Program-made: the position numbers and the translations under genes
NCBI GenBank assembly: GCA_030015575.1
Contig: CM057338.1
Coordinates: 309,507,827 to 309,571,826 of the forward strand
DNA: 64,000 nucleotides
Reading direction: 5' to 3'
DNA from: Agapanthus africanus
Lineage: Eukaryota > Streptophyta > Magnoliopsida > Asparagales > Amaryllidaceae
The notes under the pieces: model-generated
Database searches by the model: none
What the model saw: the letters and a program-made list of their open reading frames with translations, nothing else
Told to the model about the DNA's origin: nothing
Part shown: one piece after another, positions 1 through 10,959 of the stretch
Layout of the letters: each line of letters opens with the position of its first letter
How positions within the stretch are numbered: the stretch's first letter is position 1

Positions 1-314
1 AGATTGGAGCTCGGACTATAGACTCTCGGGTGGATCGTCTTTGACTCAAGGAGGCCGTTGAGGTACCCATGTTCCATAGAGCCTACGAGATGTGGAGTAC
101 AGCGATGAAGACCTGAAGGACTTGTAACGTGAGGTATAACTTCGAATCCGAGTAGTTAAACCTTAAGTAGTTTGCTTGCTACGGTTTGTGTTCGATCCTT
201 GGTTTGATTCGATGTTGCGAAGCTCGTAAAAATCATTTTTTGCTATTTCCGCTTCCCCGCGGATACGTGGGGTGCGTGACATCGACTTACAAAGAAGAGG
301 CACCACAAAGTAGG
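1..314. other. Unassigned flank left of the G1 LTR
   Basis: No domain, LTR terminus or repeat shared with the rest of the window was recognised here. It lies outside the left end of the G1 LTR, so it is either the sequence G1 inserted into or part of another decayed element. It does not match the Copia B LTR that flanks the other end of this gypsy block. Confidence 0.4.
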
Positions 315-1014
315 TGTTTACCGTCAAAAACTGGACTGAGACGTTGAGACGTCTAGCCTGAATTTGAGGGAAGATGTTATTTGGACATATCCATCCACCT
401 CTCCGAAGATACAAATTTGATTTATGGTACCGTATATCAGAGATTTGGATAGATGCGACCGATGTAGCAGATTTCATCAGATTCCCTCTCATTTGTGAGG
501 GTTTTTTTTATTGTGGGGACGTTCTTCCCTGCAGGCGCAAGCCCCTGCATTTAATTACGTTATCGTGTTGTGATAACAACTTTATCCTGCTCCGGTAAGT
601 CACTTCATGTTGTGTTATATTTTTTTTTATTTTTGATTGCCCGTGGATTGTATACGGAGACTAGTTTATGTCGTTGCCTATAGGGCGCTGATTAGTCCAA
701 ATCCGTATATATTAGATTTGGGTTTGAACTTAGGTTGTATGTTGTGTCAGTTTAAAGAATATTTTATTTTATTTAAAGACCGTTAATCTGGTTTTAGATT
801 AAGATCAACTTAAATATATGTGAGCATATGGGCTCAATTTATTTTAACTAAGGATATGTTAGTCTTATATGAGACTAAGATCAACTTAGAAATAAGATCA
901 TTCAATTTTGTTAAGATTCATCAACAGAGCATATGGGCTCGGCTGCAATGAAATTTCAGAGACTTAGCCAATTTGGGTTCAGTCTTGGGCTTTTTCCCTT
1001 ATTCAGCAGTGTTA

Positions 1015-1380
1015 AGCACTTAGTCTTTTGACTATATATAGTGCTAAGCACTTTTGTTCAGCACTCACGTGTGTTTCACGTGAGGCGCTGCTCCTTTTTC
1101 CCGCTCATATGTTGCCACACGAGGAGCTGAGTTTCTTGGCACTCACGTGTGTTTCATGTGAGGCACCGAGTTTTTTAAACGCTCACGTGTGTTTCACGTG
1201 AGGCGCTGAGCTCTCATTTATAGATGCTTACGTGTGTTTCACGTGCGGCGCTGAATTACGCTCACGTGGATATCACGTGAGGCGCTGAATTTTTAAGCGC
1301 TCACCCGTGTTTCATGTGCGGTGCTATCTTCCACTTCTTTTTGAGCGCTCACGCATATATCACGTGAGGCGCCGTGCCCT
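1015..1380. repeat. CACGTG hairpin repeats in G1 LTR
   Basis: About nine imperfect repeats of roughly 30 bp. Each has CTCACGTG, a short spacer such as TGTTT, then CACGTGAG followed by GCGCTG-like sequence, so each copy can form an 8-bp stem. Related copies recur at 3110-3345. The equivalent positions of G2 and G3 carry different palindromic words. Confidence 0.75.
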
Positions 1381-1611
1381 TTAGAGATTTACTCTCTGTT
1401 TATCTTTTGAAAAGATGTTAAACATCTATTAATGGCGTTTTGGTCATTAACGATCACTAAGGTCATTATTTTGAGGATCTGAGATCATATTTTTTTTGAA
1501 CTAAGTTCTTCTATTCTTTTTTGTAAGAACCAAGTTCTTCGAAAGGCTAAACCATGTTTTTAGAGGAATTAAATTCCTGGAATGTAACTTCCATTTTCTT
1601 TTTATTTATTT

Positions 1612-2024
1612 TGTCGGGACCCGGTTCTTGCTCACGGAGCAAAGTGCCACACGGAACATAGTGCCACGCCAAGTGTCGTGTTAAGTGGGCGGGGGCCACC
1701 TCTTGAATCCGTGGAGGCCACCTCTTGAGTCCATGGGACCCACTGTAGAACAATGGGGACTCTTCGGAATACGTTCCGAAAGAGGGCAGATATGTACTAT
1801 AAATGGAATGATATCACTTTTCAATACAGAGGCTCTTTTTAAGTGAACCGGCATTACAGGAGCTTGAGAACTCCGTAGTTAAGCGTGCTCGAGCCAGGGA
1901 AGTTCTGGGATGGGTGACCTCCTGGGAAGTGGCCTCTAGTCGGGTCCGTTTCGCCCGAAGGACAAAACCGTGCGGCTTCAGCCTGAGCGGAAAATACTCT
2001 CTGTATTGGAGGTGGGGCGTGATA
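1612..2024 (+). repeat. Cassandra 5' LTR
   Basis: Begins TGTCGGGACCC and ends just before the Met primer site, with terminal ATA where the partner LTR has ACA. It contains the 5S-like segment at 1861-1931. Confidence 0.9.
1861..1931 (+). other. 5S rRNA-derived segment, Cassandra 5' LTR
   Basis: Contains AACTCCGTAGTTAAGCGTGC and GGATGGGTGACCTCCTGGGA, close to the plant 5S rRNA interior that holds the RNA polymerase III A box, intermediate element and C box. The 5' third of 5S rRNA is poorly matched. It is part of the retroelement LTR, not a functional 5S gene. Known Cassandra biology suggests pol III-type promoter character. Confidence 0.92.
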
Positions 2025-2027
2025 GAA

Positions 2028-2039
2028 TGGTATCAGAGC
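2028..2039 (+). other. Cassandra primer-binding site (Met tRNA)
   Basis: TGGTATCAGAGC, complementary to the 3' end of initiator methionine tRNA, lies three bases inside the 5' LTR end. Confidence 0.9.
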
Positions 2040-2099
2040 TGGTCCTTCAATAGTAGGTCTGTGGTTCGAGGACGAACCGTTGTTCAAAGGTGGGGAGAA

Positions 2100-2513
2100 T
2101 GTCGGGACCCGGTTCTTGCTCACGGAGCAAAGTGCCACACGGAACAAAGTGCCACGCCAAGTGTCATGTTAAGTGGGCGGGGACCACCTCTTGAATTCGT
2201 GGGGGCCACCTCTTGAGTCTGTGGGACCCACTGTAGAACAATGGGGACTCTTCGGAATACATTCTGAAAGAGGGCAGATCTGTACTATAAATGGAATGAT
2301 ATCACTCTTCAATACAGATGCGTCTTTTAAGTGAACCGGCACTACAGTAGCTTGAGAACTCCGTAGTTAAGCGTGCTCAAGCTAGGGAAGTTCTGGGATG
2401 GGTGACCTCTTGGGAAGTGCCCCCTGGTCGGGTCCGGTCCGCCCCGAAGGACAAAACCGTGCGGCTTCGGCCAGAGCGGACAATACTCTCTGTATTGGAG
2501 GTGGGGCGTGACA
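2100..2513 (+). repeat. Cassandra 3' LTR
   Basis: Direct repeat of 1612-2024. It begins TGTCGGGACCC, ends GTGACA and is followed by the TATTT target duplication. Confidence 0.9.
2350..2420 (+). other. 5S rRNA-derived segment, Cassandra 3' LTR
   Basis: Second copy of the 5S-like block, with the same ACTCCGTAGTTAAGCGTGCT core and GGATGGGTGACC box and a few substitutions against the first copy. Confidence 0.92.
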
Positions 2514-2836
2514 TATTTCTTTTCTCATCTCTAGTTTTTCCTTAGATATTGAGTCTGGAGGACAAAATTTTCCCGATGAGAATTAAATTCTTAATTTATG
2601 GGAGATTTGCTTTGCGGATCTCAGATCCAGAGAAAAAACTAAGTTCTTTTTGGAGGGTTAATCCCTTGTATTTACATATGTTAGGCAAACGAGATATTTT
2701 ATTTATCTCTGCTTTTTTCTTTACCTAAGGTTTGAGAGGAGAAGGGATTTTTTTCAGGAAGAGAATTAAATTCTCAGTTGTAGCTGCCAAAACTTATGGG
2801 GGTCTCTCTGTATATGAGACTTGAAGTCTCGGGTCC

Positions 2837-2844
2837 TTTATATA
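2837..2844 (-). promoter_or_regulatory. Probable TATA box of G1 LTR
   Basis: TATATAAA on the minus strand, about 560 bp inside the minus-strand start of the LTR. G2 (23360-23367) and G3 (41940-41947) have a TATA-like word about 610 bp in, so a shared pol II promoter position is likely. Confidence 0.55.
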
Positions 2845-3525
2845 GGTAAGGCAAACCATTGATCAGTTTTGAGAAAATCTCTCATTTGAGAGATACCAAC
2901 TGATTTAATTGGCCTCGAAGATTATTCGGGGGATTTTATCCACCGTTGGATTTTTGACCTAGCGATTTTCTGTTTAACAGAATATATTTTCTTATTTTTA
3001 CCAAGATTAGGGAAATAATTTTTTATATAGACTATCTTTCTTGTTTAGAATAATTAAGAGAAATATTTTCCCAATAGAATTTAATTATTTCAGAGGAGAG
3101 CGTTTTAAATTGGGCACTCACGTGCTATTACGTGAGCGCTACCATATACATTTAAGTCAGCGGTGCTCATGTGTTTTGTATGTGAGCGCTGCCAAAAGAA
3201 TGCGGCAATGGAACTCATTTATTTAACACATGGGTGCTTACGTGTTTAACACGTGGACGCTGCTATAGGATTTAATCCTATATGCAGCTGGTACTTACGC
3301 GCTTTGCATGTGAGTGCTCACGCGCTTTGTATGTGAGGCTCTGCCTTCTATTTTCATAAAAGGAACAACAAGTTTTGAGCTAAATTTTTTTGCGGGAACA
3401 AATGCCCTCTACTATTTTGCCCATGTAGGCATGTAAGTGGGTTAAGTAGTGTAAAGTTATGCATCACCATAGAATTGATGGCTCAAAAGATAGGTTTAGA
3501 TCTCTGTCGTCTAAGGCTTTGTCCA

Positions 3526-4200
3526 TCTTCATGAGCCATAAGGGTCTCATTAAGGTTTTTCTCCCTATGAGTCGTAAGGATCTCATAGGTGTATATTCTT
3601 CCTAGAAATCGTGAGGATTCCTAAGCGTCTATTGCCTCCGTGAGCCATAAGGATCTCACTTAGGAATTTTTTCCTTATGAGCCGTGAGGACCCGTAAGCG
3701 ACTTATTTACTTCATCGGCATGCAACTTTGATGAATGTGGCCCGTGGATAGTATACAAGAGTCGGTCTTGACCTCCTTGTAGGGCAGCGATGGCTTAGGA
3801 AACATGTTTAGATCTGTCGTCTACAGCTTTTCAACTTTATGAGACGTGAGGGTCTCATAAATATGTTTCCCCTTACGAGTTGAGAGGATCTCGTAGGTGT
3901 ATTTTATCTTTAGAAGTCGTGAGGACTCCTATGTGTGTTTTCTCTTGAGAGTCGTTAGGATCTCACAAGAGTATTTTCCCCTAACGAGTCGAGAAGACCC
4001 ATAAGTGGCTTCTTCTCCTTATTGGATGCAACTTTGTCGAATGCGGCCCGTGGATAGTATACAAGAGTTAGTCTTGACCTTCTTGTAGGGCAGCAGTGCT
4101 TAGGAAATAGGTTGATATCCCCGTCGCCTAAGGCTTTTCACCTTCATGAGCCGTAAGGGTCTCGAGAAGGTTTTTTTACGAGTCGAGAGGATTTCGCAGG
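3526..4200. repeat. Constant-loop, variable-stem hairpin array
   Basis: A series of short hairpins share a 10-base loop close to TCGTGAGGAT while the stems differ from one hairpin to the next, yet each stem pairs with itself. Examples: at 3836-3861 TTTATGAG pairs with CTCATAAA around ACGTGAGGGT; near 3565 CTATGAG pairs with CTCATAG around TCGTAAGGAT; near 3950 CTCTTG-type and CAAGAG-type arms pair around TCGTTAGGAT. Some members have decayed to partial stems. The order of stem types is similar from block to block. Confidence 0.75.
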
Positions 4201-4559
4201 TGTATCCTAACGTGAAATATAGATAACCCCTTTCTTTTATGATAGGGGTCCGTTAGGTTTGTGGTACTAGGTTAAATCCATTGTACCGTCGCATCGGCTG
4301 ATATATTCTCGACATGCAGTCCCTTAGGTTGCAGCTCGAGTAGCCCCGCGTCTGTCGTGTCTCTGATCCATTCTGAGGCTGCACAAGAGCTCTTCAAGTA
4401 ATTTTCTTAGGTTGGAATATCCATATTACTATCGGAAGATCAAGCGTTAGGTATTTCTGTGGCGCTTTACTTGAGATTAGGCTTAATTTGAAGCCCCGAT
4501 GAGTCATAACCGCACCCTTCTCGGGTGAGATAACATCCAATGGTCTCTGGGCTTTCCAT

Positions 4560-5365
4560 CAAGACCTGAAGGTAGGAATATGCCGTCACCTTGCTTTTTA
4601 TTTGATGTCGTATCGATTCTTTGCCAAAGTAAGGTAGACATCTGTATGACCTCTAGACCGTATATATCGCCATCGAGGTCCGGAGCTAGGATTTTGCCGT
4701 CACTCCACTTTTATTTGATCGTTGCATCTGCACCCTGCTGGAATGAGGAGGAAACTTGAGATGATCTCTAGGCTGTAGATGTTGCCATCAGGATCTAGAG
4801 TTAGGATTTTTCCATCACTCTACTTTTATTTGACCGATTGGTCTTTGATAACGTTGCATCTTCACCCTACTGAAATGAGAAGAACATCGAGTTGATCTTA
4901 TGCTGTTGATATTTCCATTGAGATCTGGAGTTAGGATTTTTCCATCACTCCACTTTTATTTGACCTTTGGGTCCTTATTGACATCGCGTCTGCACCAAGA
5001 AGGAACGTTGAGCTAGAGCTAGGATTTTGCCATTACTCTGCTTTGATTTGACCATTTAGTCTTTGACGACGTCGCGTCTGCATCTTGCTAGAATGAGAAG
5101 AACATTGGGGTGATCTCCAGGCTGCAGATGTTTCCATTGAGATCTGGAGCTAGGATTTTGCCGTCACTCCACTTTTATTTGACCCTTGGGTCCTTTTTGA
5201 TGTTGTGTCTGCACCGAGAAGGAACGTCGAGCTGGAGCTAGGATTTTACTATTACTTTGCTTTGATTTGACCCATTGGTCTTTGATGACGTTGCGTCTGC
5301 ATCCTGCTGGAATGAGAAGAACGTCGAGTTGATCTCTAGGCTGTATATGTTGACATTGAGATTAG
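4560..5365. repeat. Two-level tandem array, about 119 and 219 bp
   Basis: Repeats of a unit containing GAGCTAGGATTTTGCC, TCACTCCACTTTTATTTGAC and GTCTGCACC-like blocks. The GATCTCTAGGCTGTAGATGT-like segment recurs near 4774, 4893, 5111 and 5331, giving spacings of about 119, 218 and 220 bp. The longer spacing therefore contains an extra shorter sub-unit. No coding sense is apparent. Confidence 0.75.
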
Positions 5366-5887
5366 GAGCTTCTTTTGACGAATCATGGTGGGAAAATATG
5401 GTTTCCTTTCTTTCATTTGTGCCCATGAATTGTATATAAGAGTCAGCATGGACCTACTTGTAGGGCAGAAAAATTTCATTTTTTTTTTGATACTCATTTC
5501 AGCTTTTCATATCGCGAAAAGTCGCGATTGTCCAATCATTTTGGCTAGCGCCCGATTATTTCGGCTATGTCATTCTTTTTATTTTTACTCGTTGTTTTTT
5601 ATTGCGAGTTGTCCAAACATTTCGCTATTTCATATGCATATTTTTTTAGCTCGCTGATTTTATTGCGAGTTGGGGATTTGGAATCTGAGACCAATCTTGG
5701 CATCAGTATCGCTATAACTGGAATTTTACCAGGAGCGAATCATCATATGCCGTGGGAGGATTTGGAGTTTGACATCTATTTAGGCATCAGTATCGCTACA
5801 ACTGGGATATTGGCATGAGTGAATCATCATTTGCCTTTGTTAATTTGAACAAAAACAGGGTTAGGATTTTGTCGACTAAGCCTTTTT

Positions 5888-5985
5888 GACTTTATGAGCC
5901 GTAAGGGTCTCATAAAGGTATTTCTCCCTACGAGTCGAGAGGATTTCGTAGGTGTATTTTCTCCTTAGGAATCGTGGGGATTCCC
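5888..5985. repeat. Hairpin block, third copy
   Basis: Contains a perfect 9-bp hairpin at 5890-5917 (CTTTATGAG with CTCATAAAG, loop CCGTAAGGGT), then a CCTACGAG/TTCGTAGG hairpin and the start of the GGAATC/GATTCC type. The block stops abruptly where the next LTR begins. Confidence 0.75.
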
Positions 5986-6001
5986 GTTCATTACGAAAAA
6001 C

Positions 6002-7900
6002 TGCATTTTAATACCGCTCATTTGTTATCATTTTTGTAAATATCGGTGCTATTAACCCGTGTCTGCTTAATAAGTACATGATACAGGTATTCGTGACAGG
6101 AACATTGGAAACACACTCAAAATGCACGGAGATCACCACAACAAGACGGGCCCCACCTCTCTCTGGCCGCCAAAAATATCAAAATGGCCGCAATTTGTGG
6201 CCCGAGCACCTTTTTACTTGCACATTTTTCTTCTGTGGCTTCCATCTTGTCTTGTTAGCACAATTGTATATTCTATTATTGTACTTGGATTGACTATAAA
6301 TAGCCGATGAGATTTTAAGCTAATGTCCAAGTTTTAGACTAAGTTTGTAGTTAGATGTTATCGTGTAATTTTCATTTGTAATCTTGAGTTTTTGCCCTTT
6401 CTCTTGACCTTGTAACTTCTTAGTTGAATTTACAGGCTTAAGTTTTAGGTTCTTAAACTTAATAGTTTGTATCTCCATTCACAATTCAATACAATTTCTT
6501 TTTTACACAATTTTCATATCATGCTTGCCTTCACTTTTAATTTCATTGAGATCACTTGCTTTTCTTTGATCTTGCAACCCCTTAACCGAGCTTGCAAGTT
6601 TAAAATTTAATGTTTGATTTCATAGTTGTATTTGGACGCCAAGGATAATTGAAGACTTCATTTTGCACATATTGGTTCATAGTATTTCTTATCTCTTATA
6701 TTACTTTTCTTGCAATTTCATTATATGCTCCTCTCTTTTGTGTTTTCTTTGTTTTTGTGAATATGTGTGAGTAGTTTAAATTACTTGTTAAAGGTAGAAG
6801 ATGGGTAGTTTGACTAGGAGAAGTGTTTTTCTAATTTCCTTTAAAAACCGATAACTTGTAATTGAAAATCCGACAAAACAACTAGCAATCTGCTCCGTTA
6901 GGCACCCTATCCTATCACGATAGCGGTGATTTCTAATTGTGACCGGTTGACAGTGGTTTACCGGAGGCGAGAGTTAAGAGACAAAAACGGAAGGACAAGG
7001 GACAAGAAGTACGGATTTAGCGCAGAATCGCAAATACCAAACTTGAGTTCCCTAATCCACGTTGTTTCTTATTACCTTAGCATCAATATTAAGTTAGGTT
7101 CATAAGAAAGTGGCACACATTATTCTAGCTCAAACTAACCTAAACCTACCCCTAACAAGTCCTTTTCTTTTGAACATTTAGTTTGTGCCACTTAATATAA
7201 ACAACCAACTCCACTTTACGGACTTAACTTGTTAAAACAAGCCTACAAACCTACCATCTCCCTGCGGACGACCCGTACTCATCTCGGCCGCCACACGCGA
7301 CACCGTTTTGATTGCGGTACTTTTTAACTTAATATGATACGATAAATCATTACCAATCAAATGTCGCCATTGCCGGAGAAACGGTAATGCTTTTATACTT
7401 GTAGTGTCGGGTTAATTTGTGAATATTTTGTGTATAAAACAAACTAACTTTCTAAAAAAAAACAAACAAACAAAAACTTGTAAATTTAAAAAAAAAACAA
7501 AACAGAAATTTAACGTTTTTAACTTTTGTTCTCTGGAATTTTGATTTGCTATCATTAGGAGATTTATAGAGAAATTTAGCATATAAAAATAGGATACTTA
7601 TAGAGCACTGAGACCACAATAGAAAGTTGGAGCCCCAATTCCTAAAGTCGACCGCCGAAATAATCATTCCGGCCGTAATTTGCGGCCAGGCTTGCCTGGC
7701 TTGCCCCAATTTTTCTTGTAGTGATCTCTTGTTCTACTTGTACCCCGTTTTCATACTCTAAATTTCATAATTTTGTGTGTGCAGAACTTTGGCTATCTAT
7801 ATCGCTTTCTAGCTAAAATATCCATATTTTCCTACATTTGCAGATTTTGACGGATTGGCGAATAGCGATCGTGCGGAGCAAAGTACGTTTTCATGTTTAA
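6002..7900 (+). mobile_element. Truncated LTR element with tRNA-Asp-type primer site
   Basis: A probable LTR (about 6002-7359) with a TATA-like TATAAATA at 6294 ends CAATCA, then AA, then TGTCGCCATTGCCGG at 7362, close to the tRNA-Asp-type site TGGCGCCGTTGCCGG. The same end order (CAATCA, AA, primer site) occurs in the element at 26481-32971, and its GACGACCCGTACTC block recurs here at about 7266. Only one LTR and some leader are present, so it is a broken remnant inserted in the gypsy block. The right limit is approximate; 7385-7900 is AT-rich leader with no ORF I can support. Confidence 0.6.
7362..7379 (+). other. Primer-binding site, tRNA-Asp type
   Basis: TGTCGCCATTGCCGGAGA, a slightly diverged match to the complement of the plant tRNA-Asp 3' end, two bases after the LTR end. 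Confidence 0.6.
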
Positions 7901-7959
7901 GGCGTTAGAAAACTACAGTGTCAAAGATCCAGATAGTTTGACCCGCACAAGCGAACCAT

Positions 7960-9444
7960 TTAAGCACTTGGATTTGGCAGGTTTATAAGTCTGTTGCGTA
8001 CTGCTAGCTCGAATAACCGTTTTGTCTTATCCCGCGGGAACGAGTAGGGGCGCTTCATCTTCTCGTTGTAATACCGCCGCCTTTCTTCCAGCTGATCCTC
8101 CAGCTTTGAGGCACTGGGTTGTTGCTGTGTGTTCACAACGAAGGTTGCCTTCCCTTTACCCTTGTCATTCCGAGGTTCTGGCTTCGGGGGAGGCGGCCTG
8201 TGACCCATCTGGTCCATCTGGGCCAACTTGTCGATTAGAGCCTGGAATGTGGTTGGCTTAAAGAACATCATAAACTGGGAGATAGTTGCATGAGGGTCTA
8301 GGGTACCCACGAACATGCCCACCGCGGGCGCTTCCTCAATGCGTTGCTCGCATTTCGACCACAAATTTCGCCAGCGTATAGCATACTGGACCCACATTTC
8401 GCCTGGTTTCACCCTGGCATTAATCAATGCCATTATTGGAGTGCGTTCGCTGGCGCTTGCGAATCGCTGAGTGAATAGCAACTCCATTTCAGCGAACGTC
8501 TTGATAGAATCGTTCGGGAGTTCCGAGTACCATTCGAATGCCGTTTCTGATAAGCTGCCCACGAATTGGCGAAGCAACAGTTTATCATCATCGCTGGTGT
8601 TACCGCAAAGGGCCCTGAACTTGGCAACATGTTGGTGGGGATTGCCGGTCCCCTTATACACGTGGAATTTTGGTATTGTATAACTTGGCGGATATTTGAT
8701 TTGGTCGTACCAGCTCGGATATGGTCGCCCCGTTTTTACGACTTGACCAGCTGCCTCAATTGCATGATGAACCCGGATTTGTTGGGCTATATAGTCGTCC
8801 AAGTCAGCCTTAGAGATTGTCTCCTCCTTGGCCGTTGAGAGAGCCGGTGGCGGATTTGACGTTTCTCCCTTGTCGTCTTCAAGGACGATCGGAGGATCCT
8901 CAGCAGGTGGGTCTTGTTGAATCATCATTCCCACCATGTCCTGGAATAAGTGGGCTATTTGCTTTATATTGGCCGCTTGTTCTGCAGCCTCTCTATCTTT
9001 CTTTTCCAGTATCCTCCGGAGGAACTCGGCGTCGGTTTCCTGTTCTTGTTGCTGATCCGAGGACGCCTCGGGGCTTTCTTTCGGTCCAGTAAGCGCGACT
9101 ATTGCGATCATCATTTCCTGGAGCTTCTGCTGTTGCTCCTGAGCTTTGGTCACCGACCGTGTAAGCGGTCTATGACCTGTAGACGCACGGCTGTCTTCCT
9201 TCCCCGATGCCATGTATACAGTATGGACCATCCTGCCCCCAGCCTTAGGGCGTCTGGGCTCAGCGCTTTTAGCTTTCGTTGCAGCCCCGGGGGTTCTCTC
9301 TGGCCTCTTCTTTTTATGAGCAGTGGAAGTTATGGGGGCCGTTGAAGTGGGCACCCAGACAGCTTTTCGTGGCTTAGCCTGGTGACTGACTTCCTGTTGG
9401 ATTTTCAACTTCTTGTGCTGGTGGGAGAAATTTGGATCGATCAC
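7960..9444 (-). pseudogene. gag: Tat-like Ty3/gypsy gag, core part
   Basis: An open stretch of 494 codons on the minus strand. Residues about 240-360 form a retrotransposon Gag core: a lead-in YPSWYDQIKYPPSYTIPKF, then FHVYKGTGNPHQHVAKF, the LLLRQFVGSLSETAFEWYSEL block and the FAEMELLFTQRF block, all typical of plant Ty3/gypsy Gag. The N-terminal half is low-complexity (Lys/Arg/Pro-rich, then Gln/Glu-rich, probably partly coiled coil). No CCHC zinc knuckle is seen, and no protease, reverse transcriptase or integrase follows to the left. Gag protein forms the virus-like particle. The element is a fossil: gag is broken and pol is not visible in the window. It belongs to the element whose primer site is at 10398-10415. 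Confidence 0.85.
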
Positions 9445-9691
9445 CGAGTCTCGGGTCTGCCGCCAGACTTTATAGATTTGAGAGGACAGCCGCTGAGGAG
9501 ATTGGGGCTGTTCTGGCTTTACTTCTACAGCCTTTTTCAGCAGAGGGGGGACCTCTTTAGCACCACGGTAGGAGAATTCCTATGCACCTTATTTAGCATC
9601 TCAAAGCTGTTCCCAGTTGGAACAGCAGCATTAACTTCTGCCATCGGGGCTGGAGGAGTTAGCCCAGGAGGGGAGTTGCCTCCGGCTTTCC

Positions 9692-10267
9692 TCACTCGGC
9701 GCCAGTAACGACGTCGAGCGTGTCGTGCTGATGGAACCGGCTTGGTGAGGGCAATAGTCTCGTTTTTCCCCTGTGTAGATGAAAGGTCGCCGCTGATGTT
9801 AGCCTGTCAAAGACCGACGCCCTTTGGGTAGCAGGAGCGGGAGCTGGAGCCGTCAATCTTGTAAAGACCGACTTTTTGGCAGGGGAAGCCGCCTTGACGA
9901 CTTCAGGAGCATGACTGGTTACTTTTTTCGGAGTAGCCTTCTCTGGGATTGTAGGCCCCATCGCGGGTCCACAGGAGCTCTGGCGCAATCTGGAGAAGAC
10001 CGAGACACTGGTGTTGGGCGACCCGTTGAGAGGGGCCGCGGTTGGTGTAAGCCGATCGAAGACCGACTTCTTAGGAACTTTCGGCGTTAGCACAGGAGCG
10101 GTAAAGCTCATTGGCGGGAGCATGGTCCCGAAAAACAATCCTGTGGTGGCTCGAGTGACCTGTTCCACGGGCATTGTGAACAGCGAAGCAGCTTGGGGCC
10201 CGTAGGCTACACCTCCTGGCGAGGCGAAGCGCTGGTTGCAGTTGCAGTTGGAGCAGTTGTCAGCCAT
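9692..10267 (-). pseudogene. N-terminal part of gypsy gag region
   Basis: A 191-codon minus-strand stretch starting about 130 bp inside the primer site, in the position of the start of gag. It opens with a Cys-rich segment (CSNCNCNQRF) and carries repeated SVFDRL or SVFTRL motifs, known from N-terminal parts of Tat-lineage polyproteins in plants. It lies upstream of the gag core at 7960-9444 in the same transcriptional direction. The region between them is not described as one reading frame because the gene is broken. Confidence 0.7.
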
Positions 10268-10397
10268 TGATCCTTTTGCTTTCTAAGGAAAACGAAACAC
10301 CAAGTCTTAGTACTTTGAAACCCAAGGGCAACCATTAGCACACCGCGATTGGTTCGCGAATCACGACACACGAAGTGTGGAGTGGAAAGAGGAAAAG

Positions 10398-10415
10398 GTC
10401 CCACCGGGCGTGCCA
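10398..10415 (-). other. Primer-binding site of the G2 element
   Basis: On the minus strand reads TGGCACGCCCGGTGGGAC, starting five bases after the LTR end at 10421. This type of site is seen in plant Ty3/gypsy elements of the Tat group. I do not assign the tRNA. It fixes G2 as a 5' LTR and the element as minus-strand. Confidence 0.75.
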
Positions 10416-10959
10416 GAATCTGTTCCCCTCCGAATGACGGCGCGACAGGGACGTCTTGCCTGAGATTCGGGGCAGATGCTAATTGGTGCTATCCGTCCAC
10501 CTCTCCGAAGATGCCAAGTTGATTTATGGCACCGTGTATCGAAGGTTTAAACGGATGCGTCCGATGTAGCAGACTTCGTCAGATTCCCCCTCGCTCGAGG
10601 GGTTTTTGATTGTGGGGACGCTTTTCCCTGCAGGCGCAAGCCCCTGCAGTTAATTACGCTACCGCACCGCTGTAACAACTTTCTCCTTCTCTATATGGTC
10701 ACTTTGTGTCGTGTTTGTTTGTTTTGTGTTTGGTTACCCGTGGATTGTGTACGGAGACTAAGTTATGTCGTCGCCCGTAGGGCGTGGACTAGTCCAAATC
10801 CGTATCTTTCTTGGATTTGGGTTTGGGGGGGTTGTGTTTAAGGATATGTTAGCCTTATTTAAGGCTAAGATCAACTTAAACGTTTGTTAAGGATACGTTA
10901 GTCTAATTTTAGACTAAGATCAACTTAATGGGATGGTTTAGATCTGACAAGAGAGCAAT

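Larger units (their letters stand above)
1612..2513 (+). mobile_element. Cassandra TRIM retrotransposon, complete ends
   Basis: A 902-bp element with two LTRs of about 413 bp (1612-2024 and 2100-2513), a 75-bp internal region and no coding sequence. The internal region starts with a primer-binding site matching initiator-Met tRNA (TGGTATCAGAGC at 2028-2039) and ends with a purine tract (AAAGGTGGGGAGAA before 2100). A 5-bp target-site duplication, TATTT, flanks it at 1607-1611 and 2514-2518. Both LTRs carry a 5S rRNA-derived stretch, the defining mark of Cassandra, which is non-autonomous and moved by other elements' proteins. The LTRs differ by roughly 7% by eye, so the insertion is a few million years old at usual plant rates. 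It sits inside the G1 gypsy LTR. Confidence 0.93.
315..3400 (-). repeat. Tat-like Ty3/gypsy 3' LTR (G1), split by Cassandra
   Basis: On the minus strand the LTR would begin TGTTCCC at 3400 and end AAACA at 315. About 2.2 kb remain once the Cassandra insertion is removed. The stretch from about 350 to 700 aligns with the same part of G2 (from 10460) and G3 (from 40020): the block around CACCTCTCCGAAGAT, the GTGGGGACG block and the CCCTGCAGGCGCAAGCCCCTGCA palindrome region are shared. The right edge is followed by a purine-rich tract on the minus strand (AGAGGGCATT), as expected for a polypurine tract, which makes this a 3' LTR. Its U3 part differs strongly from G2 and G3. It is broken and old. 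The exact left end is less certain than the right. Confidence 0.65.
3401..5985 (-). other. G1 internal region next to 3' LTR, repeat-rich
   Basis: Starts at the polypurine tract side of G1 and holds no recognisable coding sequence. It consists of roughly 300-bp imperfect repeats with a hairpin array (3526-4200), a two-level tandem array (about 4560-5365), and another hairpin block (5888-5985). The same hairpin block lies just 3' of the antisense gene of the G3 element (63300-63620), so this is the equivalent zone between pol and the 3' LTR. The antisense gene itself is not seen here. Confidence 0.6.

Noticed and set aside
163-492. 109-codon minus-strand ORF at the left edge
   Set aside because: It crosses the LTR boundary at 315 and has no recognisable domain. 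It is probably chance.
1861-2420. Functional 5S rRNA genes
   Set aside because: The 5S-like blocks cover only the inner part of the gene and lie at equal positions in two LTRs flanked by a Met primer site and purine tract. They are Cassandra LTR parts.
8022-10205. Plus-strand ORFs overlapping the gag region
   Set aside because: They are antisense shadows of the minus-strand Gag stretches and show no domain of their own.
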